7,177 bases of DNA, from NCBI GenBank assembly GCA_024860865.1, contig JACRDV010000151.1:1-7177 (forward strand). The letters run 5' to 3'. Origin of the DNA: JACRDV01 sp024860865 [NCBI: Methanobacteriota archaeon] (GTDB lineage Archaea; JACRDV01). The position numbers were made by a program, and so were the translations under genes. This document shows, in pieces, positions 1-5,866 of this stretch (positions are counted from its first letter, which is position 1; each line of letters starts with the position of its first letter). Below the pieces are notes generated by a model, which worked only from the letters and a program-made list of their open reading frames with translations, did no database searches and was not told the origin of the DNA.

Positions 1-245
1 TCTTCAACTCTATGAATAACAAAACGAAAGGCATTTGGCAATGAAACTGCAGTTGGGCGCGTTTTTAATAGAAGCTCTTCAACCTCTCGTAGTTCAGCTA
101 AAAATTTCTCTCTAGAAGGAGCTTTAGATTCAAATGCCATAATTCTTAAAGCTTCAGCGCCAGCGCGAGCTGTTTTTCCAGCCCCGCGAATCTCCATGTT
201 TTGGATTTTTTTAGCAATTTTCAAAATTTTAGCCGGAATTTTCAA
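1..245 (-). CDS. Ribose-1,5-bisphosphate isomerase, N-terminal part (runs off left edge)
   Basis: I read 81 codons on the minus strand from a TTG at 245, open to the window edge, so the C-terminal three quarters are missing. The fragment has the N-terminal helix (IAKKIQNMEIRGAG, RGAG at residues 20-23) and the hallmark TRPTAVSLPNA (residues 62-72). Both match archaeal ribose-1,5-bisphosphate isomerases of the eIF2B-alpha/beta/delta-like superfamily. In Thermococcus this enzyme turns ribose-1,5-bisphosphate into ribulose-1,5-bisphosphate, between AMP phosphorylase and type III RuBisCO. I chose TTG 245 because an in-frame stop lies at 257-255, AAGGG precedes the TTG at close spacing, and the resulting N-terminus aligns with remembered family members. 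ATG at 197 would remove the first helix. The alternatives, methylthioribose-1-phosphate isomerase or an eIF2B-type subunit, fit the SLPNA motif less well. The family call is strong and the exact substrate is inferred. Confidence 0.85.
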   Translation of the reverse strand, partial: MKIPAKILKIAKKIQNMEIRGAGKTARAGAEALRIMAFESKAPSREKFLAELREVEELLLKTRPTAVSLPNAFRFVIHRVE

Positions 246-274
246 ATTTAACCCTTAGAAAAATTTGTTTTCCT

Positions 275-286
275 TTTAAATATATG
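275..286. promoter_or_regulatory. AT-rich TATA element between divergent genes, possibly used in both directions
   Basis: On the plus strand TTTAAATA (275-282) is a good archaeal box A. A start site about 25 bases downstream would fall at roughly 303-307, right at the ATG of the PfkB kinase, which implies a leaderless transcript; no SD is visible before that ATG. On the minus strand the same bases read CATATATTTAAA and would place a start near 255, giving a leader of about 10 bases before the isomerase TTG. The positions are visible in the sequence; use in both directions is inferred. Confidence 0.5.
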
Positions 287-306
287 TTAATGAAATATTT
301 TGCTCT

Positions 307-1212
307 ATGGTATCAATAGTAGCGTTGGGATCTGCCAATGTCGATTTTATAGCAACAGTTGAGGCATTGCCAAAGAAAGGCAGTGAGGTTTTAGTTTATG
401 AGTTATATCGATCACCAGGAGGGTCCGCTTCAAATTTTGCAGTGGGCATAAAAAGACTCGGACTGTCTTCTGGAATAATCGCAAAGGTTGGTAATGATCA
501 AATAGGAAAATTTTTAATTAAAGATTTTCGAAAGGAAGGAGTTGACATTTCTTGTGTGAAGGTTGAGAAAGGCATTCAAACTGGAACAGTTTTTATTGCT
601 GTCACAAAAGATGGTGAACGCTCGATGTTTTCATTCAGAGGAGCTAATGCGAAGATATCAGTAAATGATCTGGATCCAAAGTACATAGCTCAAGCAAAAG
701 TTTTGCATGTAACTGGTACTTTAATTGAAGTTGCTGAAGCCGCAATGAGATGTGCCAAAAAAGCTGGAGTATTAGTTTCTTTTGATCCGGGGAGTATTTT
801 AGCATCGAGGGGATTAAATTATTTAAAAAAAGCGCTCATGAAAACTGATTTTTTTCTGCCAAATGAGGCTGAGCTAAAAAAAATTACTAATCTACCAACA
901 ATAGATAAAGCAGCAAATGTTATGCTTAAATTCGGAATAAAATATATTGTAGTTAAGCGCGGGAATCTTGGTTGTCGTGTTTATACAGAAGAAGAGAAAA
1001 TTGATGTACCAGCTTTTAAAGTGAAAGTAATTGATGCAACTGGTGCTGGTGATGCTTTCTCAGCAGGTTTTATTTTTGGTTACTTGAAAAATTTTAATTT
1101 AGAAAAAGCTGCTGAAGTAGGAAATGCAACTGCAGCATTTTGTATAGCCAGAAAAGGTGCAAGAGCGCTCCCATCACAAAAGCAATTGGAAGCCTTTTTA
1201 AATACCCGCTGA
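307..1212 (+). CDS. PfkB-family (ribokinase-like) sugar or nucleoside kinase
   Basis: This 301-residue protein has the normal length for a PfkB/ribokinase-family carbohydrate or nucleoside kinase. The N-terminus holds the substrate-side motif GSANVDF (residues 8-14). PfkB signature 1 is at about 38-51 (GGSASNFAVG then KRLG), followed by GNDQIGKFL. Signature 2, DATGAGDAFSAGF, starts at residue 243; D249 in GAGD is the expected catalytic base and the preceding glycines form the anion hole. FDPGS near 160 and PNEAE near 190 are also typical. The family includes ribokinase, fructokinases, adenosine/cytidine kinases and the archaeal ribose-1-phosphate kinase, and sequence alone does not fix the substrate. 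Its divergent neighbour, an R15P isomerase, suggests ribose-1-phosphate or a nucleoside, which would link it to pentose-bisphosphate salvage (inference). ATG 307 sits at the predicted transcription start, so translation is probably leaderless. Confidence 0.9.
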   Translation: MVSIVALGSANVDFIATVEALPKKGSEVLVYELYRSPGGSASNFAVGIKRLGLSSGIIAKVGNDQIGKFLIKDFRKEGVDISCVKVEKGIQTGTVFIAVTKDGERSMFSFRGANAKISVNDLDPKYIAQAKVLHVTGTLIEVAEAAMRCAKKAGVLVSFDPGSILASRGLNYLKKALMKTDFFLPNEAELKKITNLPTIDKAANVMLKFGIKYIVVKRGNLGCRVYTEEEKIDVPAFKVKVIDATGAGDAFSAGFIFGYLKNFNLEKAAEVGNATAAFCIARKGARALPSQKQLEAFLNTR

Positions 1213-1300
1213 CTTTTGTTTGCCTAGCTTTGTTAGAAATCTTAACCACAGCACTTCGCATAGGTAGGAAAACCTCCAATTCGAAAACAAATTAACGTTT

Positions 1301-1308
1301 TTTAAAAA
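1301..1308 (+). promoter_or_regulatory. Candidate TATA box for ftsZ
   Basis: TTTAAAAA lies within a T6A5 run, with CGAAAA about 15 bases upstream as a loose BRE-like stretch. A start site would be expected near 1327-1331, about 45 bases before the ftsZ TTG. A second AT-rich element, TAAAATATTAA (1329-1339), could instead give a start near 1358-1360. The 164-base gap after the kinase stop supports a separate promoter here, but the exact box is uncertain. Confidence 0.4.
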
Positions 1309-1366
1309 GTGTCGGCCAATTGTCTGACTAAAATATTAATGTCAGTTTGTTACAATTTACTCTCCT

Positions 1367-1373
1367 AGGTGAT
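1367..1373 (+). promoter_or_regulatory. Shine-Dalgarno that fixes the ftsZ start
   Basis: AGGTGAT is a full match to the anti-SD at the archaeal 16S 3' end (AUCACCU) and lies three bases before TTG 1377. This favours that TTG over the in-frame TTG at 1347, which has no SD. Confidence 0.75.
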
Positions 1374-1376
1374 ATC

Positions 1377-2471
1377 TTGGCTACTGAAATTAATGTAGTG
1401 AATGAGCAGAAAGCAGCCCTTGATGTTGATCAAGAGCTTCAACAACTTCTTGAGCGAATAAAAACAAAAATTGTAGTTGTTGGAACTGGTGGAGCTGGTT
1501 GCAATACAATATCCAGGATGTACGAAGTTGGTATCGAAGGCGCACAGCTTATTGCAATGAATACAGATGCCCAACACTTGTTTATCACAAAGTCTCCAAG
1601 GAAACTTTTACTGGGGAAAGAGCTAACAGGAGGCCTAGGAGCAGGAAGCACACCAACTATTGGCGAAGAAGCAGCAAAAGAAAGTGAGCGCGGAATTAAA
1701 GAGACACTTCAAGGAGCTGATATGGTTTTCATTGCCTGCGGATTAGGCGGTGGAACTGGGAGTGGTTCAGCTCCAGTCATTGGTGAGTTGGCAACTAAAA
1801 TAGGTGCATTAACTATAGCTATTGTAACAATGCCTTTCAGTGTTGAAGGATTGATTCGCAGAGAAAATGCAGAAATGTGTCTTGAAAGACTTCAAAAAGC
1901 TGTTGATACCGTTATTGTAATACCAAACGATAAGTTACTAGATGTTTGTCCTAACTTGCCTCTTCAAGCGGCGTTTAAAGTTTGCGACGAAATTTTAATG
2001 CGATCAGTTAAAGGAATTACAGAAATGGTCACCAAACCAGGATTAGTTAACCTTGACTTTTCTGACATTAGAACTATCATGGAGCACGGTGGGCTTGCAA
2101 TGATCGGCCTCGGAGAATCTGACTCAGAAAACAGAGTGACTGAAGTGGTCGAGTCGGCAATAAATAGTCCGTTGATTGATGTCGATATAACTGGCGCTAA
2201 AGGAGCTTTAATAAATATAACAGGTGGACCAGACCTTACAGTTTCTGAAGCTGAAAAGATTGTTCAAGGAGTTTCTGATAAATTAGACCCGCGCGCTCAC
2301 GTGATATGGGGGGCACAAATAGACGGCAATTTAGGTAATGCGCTCAGAGTGTTGTCAATTGTGACTGGAGTAGAGTCCCCGCATATACTTGGGCGTGCTA
2401 AAGCCCCCTCTCCTGCCCCATCCCTAACCCCTGAGCAAAAAGCACATGTAGGTATTGATTTCATAGGGTAG
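1377..2471 (+). CDS. ftsZ: Cell division GTPase FtsZ (FtsZ1-type by context)
   Basis: FtsZ is the tubulin-like GTPase that forms the cytokinetic ring. The predicted protein has 364 residues, starting at TTG 1377 after a strong SD. The G1 nucleotide-binding loop is [11 protein letters not shown] in the first 50 residues. The tubulin signature GGGTGSG spans residues 124-130. The T7 synergy loop [11 protein letters not shown] starts at residue 225, with D227 and D230 as the acidic residues that complete the GTPase site of the next subunit, so the protein looks catalytically competent. After the C-terminal domain a Pro/Ala-rich linker leads to a short tail ending GIDFIG, the usual position of the peptide bound by membrane anchors such as SepF. 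In euryarchaea the ftsZ copy beside secE and spt5 is FtsZ1, so I assign that type by context. A 20-residue N-terminal extension rich in Glu/Gln precedes the GTPase core. Confidence 0.96.
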   Translation: MATEINVVNEQKAALDVDQELQQLLERIKTKIVVVGTGGAGCNTISRMYEVGIEGAQLIAMNTDAQHLFITKSPRKLLLGKELTGGLGAGSTPTIGEEAAKESERGIKETLQGADMVFIACGLGGGTGSGSAPVIGELATKIGALTIAIVTMPFSVEGLIRRENAEMCLERLQKAVDTVIVIPNDKLLDVCPNLPLQAAFKVCDEILMRSVKGITEMVTKPGLVNLDFSDIRTIMEHGGLAMIGLGESDSENRVTEVVESAINSPLIDVDITGAKGALINITGGPDLTVSEAEKIVQGVSDKLDPRAHVIWGAQIDGNLGNALRVLSIVTGVESPHILGRAKAPSPAPSLTPEQKAHVGIDFIG

Positions 2472-2502
2472 TTGGGGATAAAATATTGGCGTTATAGAAA
2501 GG

Positions 2503-2673
2503 TTGCGCAACTTTATTGATGATGCCAAACGTATTTTACGGGTATCAAAGAAACCGAGCCGAGATGAGTACTGGATAGTGGCAAAAGTCACTGGGATTGG
2601 CATTATTATAGTAGGTATTATTGGATTAATTATCCAAGTTATAACCTTCATTTTGAGCAGGTTACGGCCGTAA
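2503..2673 (+). CDS. secE: Protein translocase subunit SecE / Sec61-gamma
   Basis: From TTG 2503 this encodes 56 residues, a normal size for archaeal Sec61-gamma, the single-span clamp subunit of the SecYEG channel in the cytoplasmic membrane. An N-terminal amphipathic helix (about residues 2-15) is followed by the conserved hinge KKPSRDEYW (16-24), then a hydrophobic helix from about 25 to 51 containing VAKVTGIGIIIVG, and the basic end SRLRP. The start is unusual: the frame is closed by TAA at 2479-2481 and holds no ATG or GTG between that stop and the conserved region. The choices are TTG 2503, which directly abuts AAAGG with no spacer, or a rare ATT at 2485, which would give 62 residues beginning GVIERL after GGGGAT (2474-2479). 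It begins 31 bases after the ftsZ stop and is probably co-transcribed with it. Its small size and odd start make it easy to miss. Confidence 0.9.
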   Translation: MRNFIDDAKRILRVSKKPSRDEYWIVAKVTGIGIIIVGIIGLIIQVITFILSRLRP

Positions 2674-2740
2674 GTTTTTAATAATCTATTTTCCAAACTA
2701 GATTCTCAAAATTTTGCCTTTTTAGGTCTTAACTTTATAG

Positions 2741-2748
2741 TTTATAAT
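2741..2748 (+). promoter_or_regulatory. Candidate TATA box for the spt5-ribosomal protein operon
   Basis: TTTATAAT lies 24 to 31 bases before the preferred TTG start of spt5, and an overlapping TTTATAGT begins at 2734. A start site at about 2763-2772 would give a very short or absent leader. The 98-base AT-rich gap after secE, against overlaps or gaps of at most 17 bases downstream, supports an internal promoter here. Confidence 0.5.
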
Positions 2749-2771
2749 CTATAATAAAAGGGGTTTTGAAC

Positions 2772-3254
2772 TTGGCAGAAGAAAAAGAAGCGAAAAAACT
2801 CAGCGTTTATGCCCTTCGAACAACAATTGGGCAAGAAAAAAACGTAGCTGATATGCTAGCTGCCCGAGTGAAGGTGCAAAAACTTAATATCTCAAGCATT
2901 CTTGTACCTGAGGGGCTAAAGGGATATGTTTTAGTGGAGGCTCCTGCTGAAGCAGAATCGCAACTTGTAGCGATTAAAATTCCGCATGCTAGGGGAATAG
3001 TTACCGGAATAACCGAAACAAAGGAAGTGTCTCACTTTCTAGAGCCAAAACCAGTTATTGCCGGCATTGAGGAGGGCTATACCGTTGAGCTGATCTCAGG
3101 GCCATTCAAAGGTGAAAAAGCTAGAGTTATTCGAGTTGATAAAAGCAAAGAAGAAATTACAGTTGAACTTTTTGAAGCAACTGTTCCAATCCCAGTTACT
3201 GTCCGCGGCGACCATGTAAGAGTTTTAGAAAAGGAGAAAGAAGTAAGTGGCTGA
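2772..3254 (+). CDS. spt5: Transcription elongation factor Spt5 (NusG)
   Basis: The 160-residue product has the archaeal Spt5 layout. An NGN domain covers about residues 8-92 ([18 protein letters not shown] through the GYVLVEA strand to the RGIVTG segment). A KOW domain follows at about 103-155 ([22 protein letters not shown], ending [11 protein letters not shown]). Archaeal Spt5 pairs with Spt4 (RpoE''), bridges the RNA polymerase clamp to raise processivity, and its KOW domain contacts the ribosome. I prefer TTG 2772, which gives an N-terminus MAEEKE and lies eight bases after GGGG (2760-2763); TTG 2766, six bases upstream in frame, is too close to that stretch. The gene's end overlaps the L11 start by eight bases, which indicates translational coupling to the ribosomal protein genes. 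Confidence 0.95.
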   Translation: MAEEKEAKKLSVYALRTTIGQEKNVADMLAARVKVQKLNISSILVPEGLKGYVLVEAPAEAESQLVAIKIPHARGIVTGITETKEVSHFLEPKPVIAGIEEGYTVELISGPFKGEKARVIRVDKSKEEITVELFEATVPIPVTVRGDHVRVLEKEKEVSG

Positions 3255-3735
3255 AAAAACATCCCTTGACATTTTGATTGAAGGTGGCAAGGCAACGCCT
3301 GGACCTCCAATTGGAAGTGCACTTGGTCCACTTGGTGTGAATGTTGCTAAAGTAGTTGAGACTATCAATGAAAAAACGAAAGAATTTGCTGGAATGCAAG
3401 TTCCGGTTAAAGTCATAATTGATAAAGCTTCAAAGGAATTTGAAATTCAAATTGGGACTCCTCCAGCTTCGGCACTAATTAAGCGTGAGCTCAAACTTGA
3501 AAAAGGTTCGGCTACACCTAAAACCCAAGTTGTTGGGAATTTAACAATGGAACAAGTTATTAAAATAACAAAGATGAAAATCGACGAGATGTTGGCCTCT
3601 GATTTAAAGGCAGCGGCAAAAGAAATAGTGGGTTCATGTGTGAGTTTGGGAATAACTATAGAAGGCAAACCTGCAAAAGAGGTTATTAAAGAAATTAGCG
3701 AAGGTAAATATGATCAACTGTTTGTGAAGGTATAA
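3247..3735 (+). CDS. rpl11: Large-subunit ribosomal protein uL11
   Basis: uL11 binds the GTPase-associated region of 23S rRNA at the base of the stalk. The 162-residue protein shows the N-terminal domain with its proline-rich loop ([17 protein letters not shown], with P18, P20 and P21) and a C-terminal rRNA-binding domain from about residue 75. The end, [19 protein letters not shown], resembles archaeal uL11. The start is GTG 3247, inside the last codons of spt5, giving an eight-base overlap. The sequence AAGGAG at 3231-3236 supplies an SD about ten bases upstream. The stop is followed two bases later by the L1 start. Confidence 0.97.
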   Translation: MAEKTSLDILIEGGKATPGPPIGSALGPLGVNVAKVVETINEKTKEFAGMQVPVKVIIDKASKEFEIQIGTPPASALIKRELKLEKGSATPKTQVVGNLTMEQVIKITKMKIDEMLASDLKAAAKEIVGSCVSLGITIEGKPAKEVIKEISEGKYDQLFVKV

Positions 3736-3737
3736 TA

Positions 3738-4379
3738 ATGGCTAAAATAGCTGAAGCTGTTCAAAAAGCAAGGACTGCTGGCAAGCAAAGAAATTTCACG
3801 CAATCTATTGACTTAGTTATTAACTTGCGGGAAATTGACCTGAGCAAGCCAGAAAATAGAATTAATGAAGAAATAGTTTTACCCCATGGCAGAGGAAGAG
3901 ATATTAAAGTAGCTGTAATCGCTGATGGTGAACTTGCGCTTCAAGCTCAAAAAGCTGGTGCAGATTTAGTTATCACTAGAAAAGAAATAGAAGAATATGC
4001 TAAAGATAAGAAAAAACTCAAACAAATTGCTAATGTGCATAAATTCTTTGTAGCTCAAACGGATATTATGCCTTTGGTTGGAAAGCACTTTGGACCAGTT
4101 CTTGGTCCGCGAGGTAAAATGCCGAAACCAGTTCCGTCAAATATTGCCATTGTACCTTTGCTCGAAAGATTAAAAAAAACCGTTAGGTTGCAATTAAAAG
4201 AGAGGCCTATATTGCATGTAGTTATTGGAAATGAAAAGATGGATAATGAAAAAATAGCGGAGAATGTTGAGGCAGTTCTAGCTCGTTTAGAGATGGCACT
4301 TGATAAGGGCAAGAACCAAATAGGATCTGTTTACATTAAATCTACTATGGGCAGTCCTGTTAAACTCGATATTAGGTGA
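3738..4379 (+). CDS. rpl1: Large-subunit ribosomal protein uL1
   Basis: uL1 forms the mobile L1 stalk that helps release deacylated tRNA from the E site. The 213 residues match archaeal uL1 in length and sequence. Near the N-terminus is KQRNFTQSIDLVINLREID, then KPENRINEEIVLPHGRG, and the signature LGPRGKMPKP with G123-P131. The C-terminal YIKSTMGSPVKLDI completes domain I. The ATG follows AAGGT (3727-3731) at seven bases. The stop TGA (4377-4379) is embedded in AGGTGA, the SD of the next gene. In methanogens L1 represses its own operon by binding the mRNA just inside the L1 coding start; a possible hairpin lies at the matching place here (3755-3779), but it is unproven. Confidence 0.97.
   Translation: MAKIAEAVQKARTAGKQRNFTQSIDLVINLREIDLSKPENRINEEIVLPHGRGRDIKVAVIADGELALQAQKAGADLVITRKEIEEYAKDKKKLKQIANVHKFFVAQTDIMPLVGKHFGPVLGPRGKMPKPVPSNIAIVPLLERLKKTVRLQLKERPILHVVIGNEKMDNEKIAENVEAVLARLEMALDKGKNQIGSVYIKSTMGSPVKLDIR
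4374..4379 (+). promoter_or_regulatory. Shine-Dalgarno for rpl10 overlapping the rpl1 stop
   Basis: AGGTGA contains the L1 stop codon TGA and lies five bases before ATG 4385. It decides for that ATG over the GTG at 4376, which lies inside the SD itself. Confidence 0.75.
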
Positions 4380-4384
4380 AACAA

Positions 4385-5386
4385 ATGCCAGCTCAGTGGA
4401 AAGTTGAAACGGTCCAAGATTTAAAGGCCACAATTTCTCAGTACCCGGTTGTTGGTGTAATTAATTTATTCAAGATGCCGAGTAGGCAACTTCAGCAGAT
4501 GAAAAGAAGTTTGCGCGATTCAGCGGCGCTTAAAATTTCCCGCAAAAATTTGATTAAATTAGCTCTCGAAGAAACTTCAAAAGAAAACAGAAAGGGACTG
4601 AATGAGTTAATCAAATACATCGATGGAATCCAACCTGCTTTAATTCTTACCAAAATGAATCCCTTTAAACTCTATAAGATCCTTGAGAAGGGGAAGGCAA
4701 AGGCCCCGGCTAGGGCCGGAGATTTAGCTCCCTACGATATAACCATTCCTCCCGGAGAAACACCATTCACACCCGGGCCTGTGATAGGCGAGTTTGCGAA
4801 AGTTGGAATTATTACCGAAGTTAAAGGCGGAAAAATTTGCATAAGCAAAGAAACTACAGTAGCAAAAAAAGGAGAGCCAATTAGAAGGGAAGTAGCAGAT
4901 ATTTTAATGAAACTTGGATTTGAACCAATGGAAATTGGGCTTGATTTAGTTGCAGCTTATGAAGATGGTTTAATTTTTGAAAAAAATGTTTTAAAAATAG
5001 ATGAGCAAAAAATAATTGGGAATATCCAACAAGCTTATATCGAAGTCATTAATTTAGCTGTGAGTGCTTCAATACCAAATAAAATATCTATCAATTTACT
5101 GGTTCAAAAAGCATTTTATGAAGTAAGAAATTTAGTTTTAACTGCTGGTTTGCCAACTCCAGCTCTAATGAAAGAGATAATTGAAAAAACACACGGAGAA
5201 ATGTTGGCTTTAGCATCAAGTGTTGGATCAAAAGATAAAAAGGCATTAGATGAGGAATTAATTCAAAGGATGTCTGCTCAACCTGTTCCAATAGTTCCTG
5301 AGAAAAAAGAAGTTAAGCCTGAGGAAAAGAAGGAAGAAGAGAAGAAGGAAGAGGCGGTAGAAGGTTTGGCATCTTTGTTCGGTTAG
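4385..5386 (+). CDS. rpl10: Large-subunit ribosomal protein uL10 (stalk protein P0)
   Basis: P0 anchors the ribosomal stalk to 23S rRNA and carries several P1 dimers. From ATG 4385 it has 333 residues, typical of archaeal P0. The N-terminal rRNA-binding domain (about 1-105) contains FKMPSRQLQQMKRSLRDS and ISRKNLIKLAL. An inserted domain, starting near PGETPFTPGPVIGEFAKVGI and holding VAKKGEPI, is characteristic of archaeal and eukaryotic P0 and absent from bacterial L10. A long helical region (about 205-280, IGNIQQAYIEVINLAVSAS onward) corresponds to the spine that binds P1 dimers. The Glu/Lys-rich hinge (about 295-323) and the end EGLASLFG match the P1 tail, the surface that recruits translation factors. 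Confidence 0.96.
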   Translation: MPAQWKVETVQDLKATISQYPVVGVINLFKMPSRQLQQMKRSLRDSAALKISRKNLIKLALEETSKENRKGLNELIKYIDGIQPALILTKMNPFKLYKILEKGKAKAPARAGDLAPYDITIPPGETPFTPGPVIGEFAKVGIITEVKGGKICISKETTVAKKGEPIRREVADILMKLGFEPMEIGLDLVAAYEDGLIFEKNVLKIDEQKIIGNIQQAYIEVINLAVSASIPNKISINLLVQKAFYEVRNLVLTAGLPTPALMKEIIEKTHGEMLALASSVGSKDKKALDEELIQRMSAQPVPIVPEKKEVKPEEKKEEEKKEEAVEGLASLFG

Positions 5387-5390
5387 ATTA

Positions 5391-5398
5391 GGAGGTGA
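5391..5398 (+). promoter_or_regulatory. Strong Shine-Dalgarno for the P1 gene
   Basis: GGAGGTGA is an eight-base match to the archaeal anti-SD and lies five bases before GTG 5404. A GTG at 5395 lies inside it and is therefore an unlikely start. The strong site fits the need for several P1 copies per ribosome. Confidence 0.8.
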
Positions 5399-5403
5399 AA
5401 AGA

Positions 5404-5703
5404 GTGGAGTACATCTATGCAGCTATGGTCTTGCATGCAGCAAAAAAACCAATTAATGAAGAGAATATCAACAAAGTCCTTCAAGCAGCGGGTATTAATG
5501 TTGATTCAACTAGGGCAAAAGCATTAGTTGCAGCGTTAGAAGGCATAAATATAGAAGAGGCTATTAAAACAGCGGCTCCAATAGCACCAGCAGCCGCACC
5601 AGCAGTTGCCCCGGCACCTGAGAAGAAAGAAGAGAAAAAGAAGGAAGAGGACGAGAAGAAGGAAGAAGCTGCCGTTGAAGGTCTTGCTTCCTTGTTTGGA
5701 TAG
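5404..5703 (+). CDS. rpl12: Acidic ribosomal stalk protein P1 (archaeal L12)
   Basis: The 99-residue product starts [22 protein letters not shown], the classic N-terminal dimerisation and P0-binding domain of archaeal P1 (about residues 1-55, ending near GINIEEAI). A flexible Ala/Pro hinge (about 58-74) follows, then a highly charged Glu/Lys run and the tail [10 protein letters not shown]. The leucines and phenylalanine of that tail are known in archaea to contact elongation factors such as aEF2 and aEF1A. It is unrelated to bacterial L7/L12. It follows P0 by 17 bases, has the strongest SD in the window, and is the last gene of the stalk operon before T-rich DNA. Confidence 0.97.
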   Translation: MEYIYAAMVLHAAKKPINEENINKVLQAAGINVDSTRAKALVAALEGINIEEAIKTAAPIAPAAAPAVAPAPEKKEEKKKEEDEKKEEAAVEGLASLFG

Positions 5704-5704
5704 A

Positions 5705-5722
5705 CCTTTTTCCTCCTTTTTT
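5705..5722 (+). terminator. T-tract transcription terminator after P1
   Basis: Immediately after the P1 stop, the non-template strand has T5 (5707-5711) and T6 (5717-5722) separated by a short C-rich spacer. Archaeal RNA polymerase terminates at such T-tracts without needing a hairpin, and none is evident here. The position at the end of the stalk operon and before a 163-base gap supports the call. Confidence 0.6.
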
Positions 5723-5800
5723 ATTGGAAAACTTTCTATTGTTTTGTTGGGTTATTATAATGCCAGTTATAACGTGCTTTAGGCTAGTTGTAAAAATTTT

Positions 5801-5808
5801 TTTAAATT
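5801..5808 (+). promoter_or_regulatory. Candidate TATA box for alaS
   Basis: TTTAAATT lies in a T/A run about 60 bases before the alaS ATG and predicts a start near 5828-5832, giving a leader of roughly 35-40 bases. Only a weak SD-like GGGA (5858-5861) precedes the ATG. TTATTATAAT (5752-5761) is a less likely alternative box. Confidence 0.4.
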
Positions 5809-5866
5809 TAGCCAATAAACAAAGGATTTTTTAACCTCAATTCTCAACTCTATTTTTGGGAAATTA

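Noticed and set aside
1262-1300. TTCGAAAAC with nearby GGAAAACCTCC, suggestive of a tRNA T-arm
   Set aside because: No acceptor stem, anticodon arm or D-arm can be built around it. It is more likely part of the AT-rich ftsZ promoter region.
1347-1376. Longer ftsZ starting at TTG 1347
   Set aside because: There is no SD upstream of 1347, while AGGTGAT is placed for TTG 1377. The extra ten residues would be encoded across that SD.
1499-1687. A 62-codon plus-strand frame inside ftsZ
   Set aside because: It overlaps the FtsZ GTPase core in another frame, and its product is low-complexity Arg-rich with no family resemblance.
2424-2696. A 90-codon minus-strand reading frame over the ftsZ-secE junction
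   Set aside because: It is antisense to secE, whose KKPSRDEYW hinge and membrane helix are clear on the plus strand. The minus-strand translation has no recognisable domain or start signal.
5630-5672. Purine-rich GAAGAA-type repeat at the end of P1, with a similar one at the end of P0
   Set aside because: It is the coding sequence of the Glu/Lys hinge normal for archaeal stalk proteins, not a separate repeat element.
5564-5815. Minus-strand frame antisense to the P1 tail and the following gap
   Set aside because: The apparent Ser/Leu-rich protein is what the reverse strand of a Glu/Lys/Ala-coding run always gives, and there is no ribosome site or promoter for it.
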